Shown here piece after piece: positions 23,719-30,895 of a stretch of DNA of 34,388 nt. Made by a program: the position numbers and the translations under genes. The stretch is from positions 1-34,388 of IMG/VR virus record IMGVR_UViG_3300029319_000214. The stretch is one strand, 5' to 3'. The notes beneath the pieces were generated by a model. The model was not told the origin of the DNA. It ran no database searches and worked only from the letters and a program-made list of their open reading frames with translations. Numbering within the stretch: position 1 is the stretch's first letter; each line of letters begins with the position of its first letter. The DNA is from a virus.

Positions 23719-24547
23719 GTACCATTTCCATCAATTCACTTACACGAGATATGGCTCTTTGTCGTGCCACATAGTTCTTTTTATCGGTATATTCGGGTGA
23801 ATTCATAATTGCATCAATTTCTGCTTGTGCTTCAACAGGAGTTAGCTTGCGTGTTTGTGTTGCATCCGCAATTGTATCCTCACTTGTAGATTTATTTACA
23901 AAGTCTGCCATCTGCGAGAAGTATTTTATCACTCGTGGGTCATCGCCAAACTTCAAACCGCTTGCTAGTTGTAACTCATAAATATCAGAATCACCAAACT
24001 TACCAAGCAATCCTTTGACACCAGCCAGTTTATCTTCATACGCCTGACCCCATTCTTTTTTCAGATTGGTAATGGTTTCTTCTTTGAGACTTTCCTGTTG
24101 TCGGCTAATCTCTTCTTGTGATGTATTTACAGTCGATTTGTAATACTCCATCACACCGTTTACCTGATTAGGTGTTAGATTAAGTTTATGTGCTATACCC
24201 TTAAAATTACTAGCAATTTCTTCTGTTACTACGTTTCCATCTACGACAACATCGTACTTGTCGGCTGTTTCTGGTACACCTAGATACTGATGTATTTTAG
24301 TGAGTTGTTCTTCGGATGGGTTTTTGGGGGCTGCTAGTTTATCTGCACCGATGAGTTGTTGTGCATTCACATAGGATTTAGCAAGATTACCCACATCTTT
24401 TATGGGTGACAGGCTTGGATGTGAGCGTAATTCTTCTGGTAATTGGTTTAAGAAATCGTTACCAGAACCGCCTTGTGCTACCTCTGCTGGTGTTTCCAGT
24501 GTGGGTGTAGATGGCTGGTCTACCTGTTCGACTGCTTGTTCTTCCAT
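23711..24547 (-). CDS. Capsid assembly scaffolding protein (278 aa)
   Basis: Acidic, Gln/Glu-rich and mostly helical, with a low-complexity N-terminus (VDQPSTPTLETPAEVAQGG) followed by 'FLNQLPEELRSHPSLSPIKD', 'NLAKSYVNAQQLIG' and 'YLGVPETADKYDV', all typical of podovirus scaffolds. The C-terminal third holds a 'SPEYTDKKNYVARQRAISRV' helix that would contact capsid. T7 gp9 is 307 residues. It should form the transient core around which capsid assembles and then be lost. Placed between the portal-linked gene and capsid as expected; starts two bases after the upstream stop. Confidence 0.85.
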   Translation of the reverse strand: MEEQAVEQVDQPSTPTLETPAEVAQGGSGNDFLNQLPEELRSHPSLSPIKDVGNLAKSYVNAQQLIGADKLAAPKNPSEEQLTKIHQYLGVPETADKYDVVVDGNVVTEEIASNFKGIAHKLNLTPNQVNGVMEYYKSTVNTSQEEISRQQESLKEETITNLKKEWGQAYEDKLAGVKGLLGKFGDSDIYELQLASGLKFGDDPRVIKYFSQMADFVNKSTSEDTIADATQTRKLTPVEAQAEIDAIMNSPEYTDKKNYVARQRAISRVSELMEMVHG

Positions 24548-24549
24548 TT

Positions 24550-24801
24550 TTACTCCTTATTTATCATGTTTTTAATATGTAAGAAAACAGCACGTTTTCC
24601 TTCTTCAAAGGCAGATGCGTTGGCATCTCCTGATACATAGGTCGTTGTCATTGCATGACATCGATTGGCTAAATCATTAAAGACTTTTACACCGTTTTCG
24701 GATGTAAATGTCTGAGTATACATATCTCTGAGCTGTTCAATTTCTTGTTGTCTTCGCTCTTGTGTATAGGCTTCATTCTCAGTTTGCTGTGTTTCTGTCA
24801 T
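24550..24801 (-). CDS. Small head protein, Bbp19-like (83 aa)
   Basis: After a Gln/Glu-rich N-terminus (TETQQTENEAYTQERRQQE) comes 'FNDLANRCHAMTTTYVSGDA' and 'ASAFEEGKRAVFLHIKNMI'. This 'F..D....C........GD.....F.EGKR.V..HI' layout matches my memory of the Bbp19 family (from Bordetella phage BPP-1), small proteins coded between portal and scaffold, function not established. Its ATG overlaps the portal stop (TAATG), so expression is coupled to portal. Confidence 0.6.
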   Translation of the reverse strand: MTETQQTENEAYTQERRQQEIEQLRDMYTQTFTSENGVKVFNDLANRCHAMTTTYVSGDANASAFEEGKRAVFLHIKNMINKE

Positions 24802-26396
24802 TATTTGCTTACCATTCTTACTGCTTGTGCTGCTTGAGCGGTATCGGCTACATCTTGTGATAATGCTTCACGCTCTTGCATTGCTTGTTGCATTTCCTGA
24901 CGCTGTTGTCTCATCGCATCTACTTCACGTTGAGATTTCAATGTCATCTTTGGAACACCCAGACTATCGGTAATGTGTCTTACCAATCCATCTGGATCAA
25001 TATGGTCACCTACAGGCAGTGCCTGTGCCAACGGCATTAATATCTCTAATGCCTTCATAGTATTGTTCAAGCTGCTGGATTTTTGTGCCATAGCTAGTGG
25101 GGATACATATTCAATATCTACATCTCTTCCTTGTATTAATGCTGGTGCTGGTTGCAACATATCGGCTCGTAGCATTAAAGCAAACACACGGTCTATCAAT
25201 GGACGTAGCATTTCATTCATTAATCTTCCAAGAACAGGGCCAATGACTCGCATCCGCTCTTCTTGTCTTTGTATGACTTCGGTTGCTGTCATGTTTGGAG
25301 AACCACCAACGAGTATCTGGTCTACATAAAAGGCAGAGCGAATGGCCTGTCTTCGTTGTTCTTCCATACTTAAACCTACATTGGTATTGCTACCTGTATT
25401 CAAAGGCGTGATGGTATCTCGTGTGCCAGAGCGGTAGAAGTTTAAACCGCCAGGCTGTGTTCTAACAGGCAACATAAAGCCATCATCAGGAACAAGCAAC
25501 GGTGGGTCGATTTGTTTTTGCGCTGCCTGAATGATTGTTTTGCTCATCAGGTTTAACATTTTTACATCTGGTAATGCCGTCATCGCAGGAGAACGCCCCA
25601 TGATTTCACCTGTGCTTTTGAGGAATCTGGGTACGATGAACGGCATTTCTTCAAAGCCACCTTCGGATAATATCATCTGTGTTTTATTGCACACATACAC
25701 CGAAGCAAATGGCATATTCACATTATCTCGTTTAGTGATATCTCGTGTCATACGAGGGGTTACAATATGCAATATCTCAACTGGTTCTTCTGGATTCTTT
25801 TTAAATACCTTTGAAATATGCTCTCCGACATTCTCTTCTCCAAATCTCTGCACTGCTGCTTTGGCAGAGGATTCATACTTTCGATACACGGTATCCACCA
25901 TACCATGTAAATCTTCTTGTATGTAAAACTCAGAGATATGTCGTGTGGAACAACGAAGCTGATTATCTTCCCCCATTTCAATAAACATACAGCCTGTGCC
26001 AAACACAACTAAATCAACATATAACTCATGTACTTCAGTTTCAAAGTTTGATTGATTGAACAATCGCATCATCCGCATAGATGTATCTTGCAACCATTCT
26101 CGTACATCATCATCACGATTTATATCGGTTTCTTTTACATCCAGATGAAACCAAGGCGATGCACCGCTCGTCAGCATACCATGCAGAGACGATGCTAATA
26201 AATCAACCGCTTGCAATGCTGTTCCATCGAATATCTGTTCCATACGCTTTTCGCCTTTGGAACGCTTTTTAACAATCTCTGCTTTTCTGGGAAGCATGAA
26301 GTCAGCGAGTTCTTGGTAGTGCGTGTTCCATGTATCACGCTGGTCTTCTACATAATCAAACCGCTTGAGTAATGCTTTTAATTCTTCATCAATCAT
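24801..26396 (-). CDS. Portal (head-to-tail connector) protein (531 aa)
   Basis: Length and sequence match the T7 gp8 connector family (T7 gp8 is 536 residues). The N-terminus has 'ELADFMLPRKAEIVKKRSKG' and 'IFDGTALQAVDLLASSLHGM', then 'SGASPWFHLDV', the standard family blocks; later 'PFIVPRFLKSTGEIMGRSP' and 'EVIQRQEERMRVIGPVLGRL'. The C-terminal tail is Gln/Met/Ala-rich helix, as in other connectors. Twelve copies form the vertex through which the terminase packs DNA and to which the tail attaches. The start overlaps the polyproline gene by four bases (ATGA). Confidence 0.92.
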   Translation of the reverse strand: MIDEELKALLKRFDYVEDQRDTWNTHYQELADFMLPRKAEIVKKRSKGEKRMEQIFDGTALQAVDLLASSLHGMLTSGASPWFHLDVKETDINRDDDVREWLQDTSMRMMRLFNQSNFETEVHELYVDLVVFGTGCMFIEMGEDNQLRCSTRHISEFYIQEDLHGMVDTVYRKYESSAKAAVQRFGEENVGEHISKVFKKNPEEPVEILHIVTPRMTRDITKRDNVNMPFASVYVCNKTQMILSEGGFEEMPFIVPRFLKSTGEIMGRSPAMTALPDVKMLNLMSKTIIQAAQKQIDPPLLVPDDGFMLPVRTQPGGLNFYRSGTRDTITPLNTGSNTNVGLSMEEQRRQAIRSAFYVDQILVGGSPNMTATEVIQRQEERMRVIGPVLGRLMNEMLRPLIDRVFALMLRADMLQPAPALIQGRDVDIEYVSPLAMAQKSSSLNNTMKALEILMPLAQALPVGDHIDPDGLVRHITDSLGVPKMTLKSQREVDAMRQQRQEMQQAMQEREALSQDVADTAQAAQAVRMVSK

Positions 26397-26593
26397 TTTA
26401 TCATCGTGTTGCGTGTACCAGTATCCTGATTCAGTAATCCAGCCACAATGGTAGAGCCTCTGCCAACACGCCCTGCTCGTTGTCTTCTAACCCCTTCTTC
26501 AGCAAGGGCTGCGCCTAATTCCATATCTGGCTCTGGTGGTGGGGGAGGTGGGGGAGGTGGTGGTGGCGTACGAGGTGGACTTAGAAAACTCAT
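26393..26593 (-). CDS. Polyproline-containing small protein (66 aa)
   Basis: The protein starts MSFLSPPRT, continues with 11 consecutive prolines, then EPDMELGAALAEEGVRRQRA and a Gly/Arg-rich C-terminal half (GRVGRGSTIVAGLLNQDTG). It lies between large terminase and portal. The 'RR..G..G..ST...' C-terminus resembles small proteins found at this position in other podoviruses, with no known function. The proline run would stall ribosomes unless relieved by EF-P and may tune portal translation, as the gene's stop overlaps the portal start. I see no other function. Confidence 0.65.
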   Translation of the reverse strand: MSFLSPPRTPPPPPPPPPPPEPDMELGAALAEEGVRRQRAGRVGRGSTIVAGLLNQDTGTRNTMIK

Positions 26594-26604
26594 TTACTTT
26601 CTCC

Positions 26605-27894
26605 TTACATGGCAAAGGGATTATATTCATTGACAGCAACGGTTTGTGGTGGTCGTACCATTCGTGTTCTTTGCTCTAGCCCAGTTGCCAGATATCGAAA
26701 CGCATCGGCTGCATGAGATGTGTAATCATGTCGTGGATGGTCACGAAACACTTTCTTCTTATCATCCCACTCTTGTCGGTACTGTCGTAACATATCTAAA
26801 CCATCCTGTGTTTTATCTCTATCAAAAAAACACTTCGGTAGCAACATCCTTGTTGCATTGATACCATCTGCTACTTTCATGCGAGGTACTACCTTAAACC
26901 TGATACCCAGCGATAAAGCCGTCTCCAGACGCGATTTACCAGACCCAAGTTCTCTGACTTCGATGTCGTGTGGTGCGAGATGGTCACCGTATACGAAGTC
27001 TTTCCTGTTAAGAACTTCCGCATAGTGGTCGAGACCCACTCCACTGTTCTCGTAATAATCAATAATATGTATCGCACCACCACGATACGTCTGAGCAAAC
27101 CAAATAGCAGTCGCATCATTCACTCCTAAATCCCATGCTGTATGCACTGGCATTGAAGGGTCATAAGGCACTTTTGTTACTCTATCACTCTCTTCTGCCT
27201 CTGCAATCAGCTTTCCATAATACGCACCAATAATACTGGCTGTAAAGGAACATTCGTATTCTTGCTCAAACTGCTCCTCTGTCATTTGCTGTTTAGCAGC
27301 TTTTAACTCTTCGTCCTTTACAATACCACTCTCAGATGCCTTCACCGTTTTCCAATACCACTTGTCCGAGCCTTCTTCACATTCATTCTTTGCCTGTTGC
27401 AGTAAATCAAAAAAATGATTATGACCAGCAGGAGTTCCCAAAAATACAGCTGCCCCCTCTCTGTCAGACAAGGCTGGTCGTACTACCTCCCCCCATACTC
27501 TTGGATTCTGCATTCCATATTCATCAAAGATAGCCAAGTCTAGATAAATACCTCTCAAGGCATCTGGGTTCTCAGCAGACAACAACATCAGTCTTGCACC
27601 GTTGGGGAAATCTACTCGCAGTTCGGTTTCATTAAAGGCTACGCCTGGTATTACACTGGCATAATATTTTACATAATCCCACGCAATTCTCTTAGCTTGT
27701 GTAAATGTAGGGGCAATAAAAGCAACCCTTGGTCTGGGCAATGGACAGGTCAAACATTCTTTAATTAAATGATTAATTGCAAAAACAGTCTTGCCAAAAC
27801 GTCTGTGCATGACTAAAACATTCCAGCGTCTCAGGCTGTTATGCATTTCAGCTTGAGACGCACGAGGTTTATACGGTATCGTTACCTGTGCCAT
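26605..27894 (-). CDS. terL: Large terminase subunit (packaging ATPase/nuclease)
   Basis: The motor that pumps DNA into the procapsid and cuts the concatemer. ATPase domain: Walker A-like 'HRRFGKT' (residues 30-36) and Walker B 'LAIFDEYG' with Asp124-Glu125, then the coupling motif 'FLGTPAG' (about 151-157). Nuclease domain: 'HTAWDLGVND' with Asp255 and the last acidic residue in 'SHAADAFRYL' (about Asp397), as in the RNase H-like fold of terminase nucleases. The 429-residue length is on the short side of the family (T7 gp19 has 586). Overlaps the small subunit gene by 26 bases. Confidence 0.93.
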   Translation of the reverse strand: MAQVTIPYKPRASQAEMHNSLRRWNVLVMHRRFGKTVFAINHLIKECLTCPLPRPRVAFIAPTFTQAKRIAWDYVKYYASVIPGVAFNETELRVDFPNGARLMLLSAENPDALRGIYLDLAIFDEYGMQNPRVWGEVVRPALSDREGAAVFLGTPAGHNHFFDLLQQAKNECEEGSDKWYWKTVKASESGIVKDEELKAAKQQMTEEQFEQEYECSFTASIIGAYYGKLIAEAEESDRVTKVPYDPSMPVHTAWDLGVNDATAIWFAQTYRGGAIHIIDYYENSGVGLDHYAEVLNRKDFVYGDHLAPHDIEVRELGSGKSRLETALSLGIRFKVVPRMKVADGINATRMLLPKCFFDRDKTQDGLDMLRQYRQEWDDKKKVFRDHPRHDYTSHAADAFRYLATGLEQRTRMVRPPQTVAVNEYNPFAM

Positions 27895-28276
27895 CTGTCA
27901 TCCAAGCAATGTTAATCTCAGTATCTCCATTCTTCAACTGCATCATGGCTTTTGAAGTATCGCCAAACTCTTCTGGGTTACACTTTGACTCTAACCATCT
28001 ACTATGTACACCCATCTCCTTCAAAGCTATCACATCCACTTTAGCCGTACCAACAACAGCCCCAACCAGTAATTTCTCATAGTCACTTCTAAACTCAGAA
28101 GAATAACTACTCCTAGCCAATTGATATGCTTCCTTCAAATCCTGATTATCATTTAAATACTTGTAAAAGGTAAACCGACTTATACCCATACCCTTACATA
28201 TACTTGTAACCGTTATCCCATCCGATATCATCTTTAAGATAATATCTTCCTTCTTAGCTAACTTTCTCTTAGGCAT
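27869..28276 (-). CDS. terS: Small terminase subunit (DNA recognition)
   Basis: A 135-residue protein directly upstream of terL. Residues 8-45 form a helix-turn-helix (KEDIILKMISDGITVTSICK, then GMGISRFTFYKYLND), as in the DNA-binding domain of many small terminases. A helical oligomerisation region follows (AYQLARSSYSSEFRSDYEKL, then DVIALKEMGVHSRWLESK), and the tail overlaps the terL start. First gene of the late unit, with AGGAG six bases upstream of the ATG. It would select phage DNA and deliver it to TerL. Confidence 0.8.
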   Translation of the reverse strand: MPKRKLAKKEDIILKMISDGITVTSICKGMGISRFTFYKYLNDNQDLKEAYQLARSSYSSEFRSDYEKLLVGAVVGTAKVDVIALKEMGVHSRWLESKCNPEEFGDTSKAMMQLKNGDTEINIAWMTDGTGNDTV

Positions 28277-28425
28277 AGTTACTCCTGAGTGTGTGTTGGA
28301 TAGTATTGATTAACACATATACAGAGAGGTAGCGCAGGTCAGGGTGCATAGGTCTAAAACATACCCCCACTAGGCCTAAACTACAGATTGTGTGTGACTT
28401 TGTAAGGCCTGTCTGATGATATTTA

Positions 28426-28454
28426 TTTATAATACAACACATAAAAAATCTAAA
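28426..28454 (-). promoter_or_regulatory. Candidate late promoter
   Basis: On the minus strand TTTAGA (28454-28449; four of six matches to TTGACA) is followed by a 17-base spacer and TATAAA (28431-28426; five of six to TATAAT). It would start a transcript about 145 bases upstream of terS. The fit is moderate and such matches are common in AT-rich DNA. No phage RNA polymerase is encoded, so host sigma-70-type promoters are expected. Confidence 0.3.
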
Positions 28455-28525
28455 ATCTAATCCAGACAACAAAAACCTAATACCTGCATAATCCTATATA
28501 TCTATATTAACTATCATATATAATG

Positions 28526-28613
28526 TTGACAGTAAACATATATATTTAATTTATATTGATGTAAAAATATTTTACTCATAAGTGTTGACAATATGTTTTT
28601 AATGATATATCTA
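28526..28613 (+). promoter_or_regulatory. Candidate early promoters with two TTGACA boxes
   Basis: Perfect -35 hexamers occur at 28526-28531 and 28585-28590. Behind the second, TATATC at 15-base or TATCTA at 17-base spacing could act as -10. The second box lies in GTTGACAATATGT, identical over 13 bases to the element in the divergent promoter at 33422-33434, suggesting common regulation. It would drive the 44-aa gene at 28649 and the genes following it. Confidence 0.45.
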
Positions 28614-28648
28614 TTGTAAAATAACTTTACATGAAAGGATATAATACA

Positions 28649-28783
28649 ATGGATAGATTTTTAGTATTTTACACATATAGAGGACAAGAGCATAAAATTG
28701 TTATTTTAGCTAACAGTAAAAAAGATGCTCTTAAAGCTATGGATTATTACGACGTAGTAGATGCTTTTAACTTAGATGATTAA
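28649..28783 (+). CDS. Unknown 44-aa protein, first of the early unit
   Basis: ATG at 28649 after AAAGGA. The translation is MDRFLVFYTYRGQEHKIVIL, then ANSKKDALKAMDYYDVVDAF and an acidic end (NLDD). It looks like a compact beta-beta-alpha fold: two hydrophobic strands followed by an amphipathic helix. I do not recognise it. The ribosome site, position just after the candidate promoter and balanced codon use support it as real. Small first-expressed phage proteins of this size are often host inhibitors, but there is no direct evidence. Confidence 0.6.
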   Translation: MDRFLVFYTYRGQEHKIVILANSKKDALKAMDYYDVVDAFNLDD

Positions 28784-28810
28784 ACAACAAACAATAAAGG
28801 AAATAAAACA

Positions 28811-28894
28811 ATGAAAGATATACATTTACTTATCGGCGGCTCTATTACTATTCTTGGTTGGATGCTAGGCCTATACGTTTTAATAGTAATATAA
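28811..28894 (+). CDS. Tiny membrane peptide (27 aa)
   Basis: ATG at 28811 preceded by AAAGGAAATAAAACA, the same leader style as its neighbours. The peptide is MKDIHLLIGGSITILGWMLG followed by LYVLIVI: one membrane-spanning segment from about residue 5. Its very small size makes the call uncertain, but ribosome site, spacing and a clean hydrophobic profile favour it. Confidence 0.45.
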   Translation: MKDIHLLIGGSITILGWMLGLYVLIVI

Positions 28895-28962
28895 GGATAT
28901 AATACGAAGATAAAACAGAAATATTTTACAATTAATTTTTAAAACAATGAAAGGTAAAAACA

Positions 28963-29844
28963 ATGAAAAAAGATAGATACCAAATAATAACAGATACAGT
29001 CATTGAACAAATGGAAAACTTGGGAAGTGATTGGATGAAATCATGGTCAACTAATGCCATGTCAGGACATCATAACATTGTATCTAAAAAAGCTTATCAG
29101 GGAACAAATACTTTTTTAACGGCTATAAGTAGTTTCAAAAATGGGTTTCAGTCTAATGAGTGGGGAACTTATAAGCAATGGCAATCTAAAGGTCATACAG
29201 TTAAAAAAGGTAGCAAGGCAACTGATATAATCTTTTTTGATAAAATCAAAATAGAAGATGCAGAAACAAAAGAAGAAAGATTTATACCAATCTTAAAAGG
29301 ATTTTCTATTTTCAATGCAGACCAGATAGACGGTTACCAAACTCAAACACCAGAGATAGTAAAACCAACATTCAACCATGAACAAACAGAACAACTCATT
29401 GCTAATAGTCAGGCAATAATTAAACATGGTGGTAATCGTGCATTTTATACGACCGATGCAGACTTTATTCAAATGCCACATAAAACAGATTTTAAAGATG
29501 TTGACGGTAGCAATGCCATGCAAAATTATTACTCAACATTACTCCATGAACTAACGCACTGGACGGGCCACACTTCTAGACTAGACAGAAAACTAGCTAA
29601 TAAATTCGGTAGCAATGCGTATGCGTTTGAGGAATTAGTTGCAGAAGTTGGAAGTGTGTTTCTTACCGCTATGCTAGGTATTGAGAAACAACCGCAACCT
29701 AACCACGCCAAGTATCTTAATAACTGGTTGGAAGTATTAAAACAAGATAAAAGAGCAATGGTGAAAGCGTTTGGATTGGCCCAAAAAGCAAGTGACTATA
29801 TTCTTGCCTATCAAGATAGCAATAAATTGCAGGCCGCAGAATAG
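28963..29844 (+). CDS. ArdC-like antirestriction protein (zincin metalloprotease)
   Basis: Residues 1-125 match the ArdC N-terminal domain (single-stranded DNA binding): 'WMKSWSTNAMSGHHNIVSKK', 'YQGTNTFLTAI', 'WGTYKQWQSKGHTVKKGSKA', 'IFFDK'. The C-terminal part has the zinc motif HELTHWTGH (His195, Glu196, His199), then 'RLDRKLANKFGSNAYAFEEL' and 'VAEVGSVFLTAMLGI', as in the DUF1738/ArdC peptidase domain. Plasmid ArdC protects incoming DNA from type I restriction. This would defend phage DNA on entry, consistent with its early location. The length (293 residues) is full for the family. AAAGGT ribosome site upstream. Confidence 0.85.
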   Translation: MKKDRYQIITDTVIEQMENLGSDWMKSWSTNAMSGHHNIVSKKAYQGTNTFLTAISSFKNGFQSNEWGTYKQWQSKGHTVKKGSKATDIIFFDKIKIEDAETKEERFIPILKGFSIFNADQIDGYQTQTPEIVKPTFNHEQTEQLIANSQAIIKHGGNRAFYTTDADFIQMPHKTDFKDVDGSNAMQNYYSTLLHELTHWTGHTSRLDRKLANKFGSNAYAFEELVAEVGSVFLTAMLGIEKQPQPNHAKYLNNWLEVLKQDKRAMVKAFGLAQKASDYILAYQDSNKLQAAE

Positions 29845-29854
29845 CTTTTATAAG

Positions 29855-29885
29855 TAGACAGGTAGTTATCCATACTATCTGTCTA
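29855..29885 (+). terminator. Hairpin after the ArdC-like gene
   Basis: A 12-bp stem, TAGACAGGTAGT against ACTATCTGTCTA with one G-T pair and a 7-base loop, starts ten bases after the stop codon. It is followed by TGTATAAG, not a U run, so it may be a weak terminator, an mRNA-stabilising 3' end or a processing site. It precedes the repeated leader described at 29891. Confidence 0.5.
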
Positions 29886-29890
29886 TGTAT

Positions 29891-29952
29891 AAGTGCTAGT
29901 CAGTGCTTAAAACGCCAACAATGGCATAACTAAAAGAAAGGTAGAAACAATG
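29891..29952 (+). repeat. Repeated gene leader, copy 1
   Basis: This 62-base stretch ends at the ATG of the 89-aa gene and resembles 30261-30322, which ends at the ATG of the 75-aa gene. The core shared blocks are GCTTAAA, CGCCA and AATGGCATAA, followed by A-rich sequence and GAAAGGT. I estimate roughly 80% identity with one internal shift. It covers the ribosome site plus about 50 bases of 5' untranslated sequence, so a shared translational control element is plausible. Confidence 0.6.
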
Positions 29953-30219
29953 AAAGTCAGAAACATGAAATCAATTAGCGGTTCAACAATTAAGAATCAG
30001 TTTATCATTTTAGATGGTGAGTATGAATACTTTCAATCTTACAGCTCAGTAATTGCACAACGTCATATATCAAGCGGTGTTGTTAAGTTAGACAAAAACT
30101 ACTGGGATTATTCTATAACGACTGGCAAGTATCGCAACCAGTTTCTAGGTATGGATAAAAAGACCACCGAAAAAGCTATCAAGAATAATGAAATCATTTT
30201 AACAGATTTAAACGCCTAG
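29950..30219 (+). CDS. Unknown 89-aa protein, DUF8033-like
   Basis: The translation has 'MKSISGSTIKNQFIILDGEY', 'YFQSYSSVIAQ', 'VVKLDKNYWDYSITTGKYRN', 'QFLGMDKKTTEKAI' and 'EIILTDLN'. I remember the 'NQF.I..G...FQSY.S.I......V.LD...WDYS.TTGKYRN.FLG' block from short phage and plasmid proteins (DUF8033 from memory), which have no known function. It looks like a compact beta-rich domain. Preceded by the repeated leader and a good GAAAGGT site. Early-unit membership suggests host interaction. Confidence 0.65.
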   Translation: MKVRNMKSISGSTIKNQFIILDGEYEYFQSYSSVIAQRHISSGVVKLDKNYWDYSITTGKYRNQFLGMDKKTTEKAIKNNEIILTDLNA

Positions 30220-30231
30220 TGTTTATGATTG

Positions 30232-30253
30232 CCCCTAGTTTTATAGCTAGGGG
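30232..30253 (+). terminator. Hairpin after the 89-aa gene
   Basis: CCCCTAG (30232-30238) pairs perfectly with CTAGGGG (30247-30253) around TTTTATAG, 12 bases after the stop codon. No U tract follows (TAACGATAAG). Its position matches the hairpin after the ArdC-like gene, each standing just before a copy of the repeated leader, so hairpin and leader may form one repeated unit. Confidence 0.5.
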
Positions 30254-30260
30254 TAACGAT

Positions 30261-30322
30261 AAGCACCAGACGGAGCTTAAATCGCCACTAATGGCATAAT
30301 TAAAAAGAAAGGTGAGACAATG
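30261..30322 (+). repeat. Repeated gene leader, copy 2
   Basis: Counterpart of 29891-29952. Shared blocks GCTTAAA, CGCCA and AATGGCATAA are followed by an A-rich stretch with GAAAGGT just before the ATG of the 75-aa gene. One extra A before GAAAGGT shifts the alignment by one base near its end. Confidence 0.6.
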
Positions 30323-30547
30323 AATAATAAATTACTTAAATTAGTCGAACAATTACAAAAAGAAAAAACAGGACAAAGTAATCATCTAAAAATTTTAGAT
30401 ATTTGTTTTCAGATTTTTGGAATTGTAGGCGATGAAAAAATCGATAATGGATATTTCCATTTGAAAGAACTGGTTAGATCGCAAATAAAAATTAGTGAAA
30501 GAAATCTTATTGAATATTATAGAGAGCAAGCAGATGACAAAGTTTAA
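30320..30547 (+). CDS. Unknown 75-aa helical protein
   Basis: Starts MNNKLLKLVEQLQKEKTGQS, continues with 'LKILDICFQIFGIVGDEKID', then 'YFHLKELVRSQIKISERNLI' and a charged C-terminus. The whole protein is predicted helical by eye and could be coiled-coil in places. No known motif. Good GAAAGGT site in the repeated leader. The end overlaps the next small membrane gene by 14 bases. Confidence 0.55.
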   Translation: MNNKLLKLVEQLQKEKTGQSNHLKILDICFQIFGIVGDEKIDNGYFHLKELVRSQIKISERNLIEYYREQADDKV

Positions 30548-30692
30548 TATATTTATATCAATAGTTATCATGTTATTAGCAGTAGCCTTAATAGATTTTA
30601 TAATTATCAATTGGTTACTAGGATGTAACACTTGGGATAAGTCTTTGTGGACGGAATACAATAGCTGTTTTAATCCGTTTGATTTGTTCTAA
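30534..30692 (+). CDS. Small membrane protein (52 aa)
   Basis: Starts at the ATG at 30534, inside the end of the 75-aa gene. The N-terminus is a membrane segment (FNIFISIVIMLLAVALIDFI), followed by a Trp/Cys-containing outer loop (NWLLGCNTWDKSLWTEYNSC, then FNPFDLF). The stop overlaps the next start by one base (TAATG). I do not recognise it. Two Cys in the loop could form a disulphide if the loop is periplasmic; superinfection exclusion would be a reasonable guess for an early membrane protein but is not shown. Confidence 0.5.
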   Translation: MTKFNIFISIVIMLLAVALIDFIIINWLLGCNTWDKSLWTEYNSCFNPFDLF

Positions 30693-30895
30693 TGGCAAGC
30701 TATGAGGATGCTAAAAGAGAATACCTATATTTTGTAAGCCAAGATATGGGTATCGCTGCGATAGCCAAGCTTTTAGATATTCCAAGAATACAAATAGACA
30801 GTCCATTCAGTGAGAGAGAGGGACTTCTAACAGAAGAATATGTAATTAAAGAGATACAAAAACTATTAGAGAAAGGAAACCTAAACAATGAATAG
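30692..30895 (+). CDS. Unknown 67-aa protein
   Basis: The translation begins MASYEDAKREYLYFVSQDMG and has 'IAAIAKLLDIPRIQID' in the middle, then an acidic helix (EEYVIKEIQKLLEKG). The 'IAAIAKLLDIPRIQI' stretch has helix-turn-helix-like spacing, so a small DNA-binding protein is possible, but the fit is weak. It is coupled to the membrane gene (TAATG) and overlaps the next gene by eight bases. Confidence 0.5.
   Translation: MASYEDAKREYLYFVSQDMGIAAIAKLLDIPRIQIDSPFSEREGLLTEEYVIKEIQKLLEKGNLNNE

Larger units (their letters stand above)
28277..28648. promoter_or_regulatory. Divergent control region between late and early units
   Basis: A 372-base stretch without a convincing gene, separating the minus-strand late unit from the plus-strand small-gene unit. 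Its right half (about 28430-28648) is very AT-rich, with TATATA runs and two TTGACA hexamers on the plus strand. Its left half has the candidate late promoter and a leader of about 145 bases before terS. The AT-rich part could also hold an origin, but I find no iterated repeats to support that. Confidence 0.5.

Noticed and set aside
26448-26633. Gly-rich plus-strand frame opposite the polyproline gene
   Set aside because: Merely the reverse complement of the proline codons; no ribosome site, and it runs against the late transcript.
28269-28472. 67-codon open frame on the minus strand upstream of terS
   Set aside because: No ribosome site, odd composition (many Cys, His and Tyr) and it covers the candidate late promoter; more likely leader sequence.
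28277-28648. Replication origin in the AT-rich control region
   Set aside because: AT-richness alone; no iterons, DnaA boxes or phage initiator gene seen to support it.
28947-28976. Nine-codon leader peptide frame overlapping the ArdC-like gene start
   Set aside because: Short ATG frames like this are expected by chance in A-rich leaders; no ribosome site of its own.
30395-30661. 88-codon minus-strand frame across the early small genes
   Set aside because: Antisense to two frames with proper ribosome sites and overlaps; no ribosome site or recognisable content.
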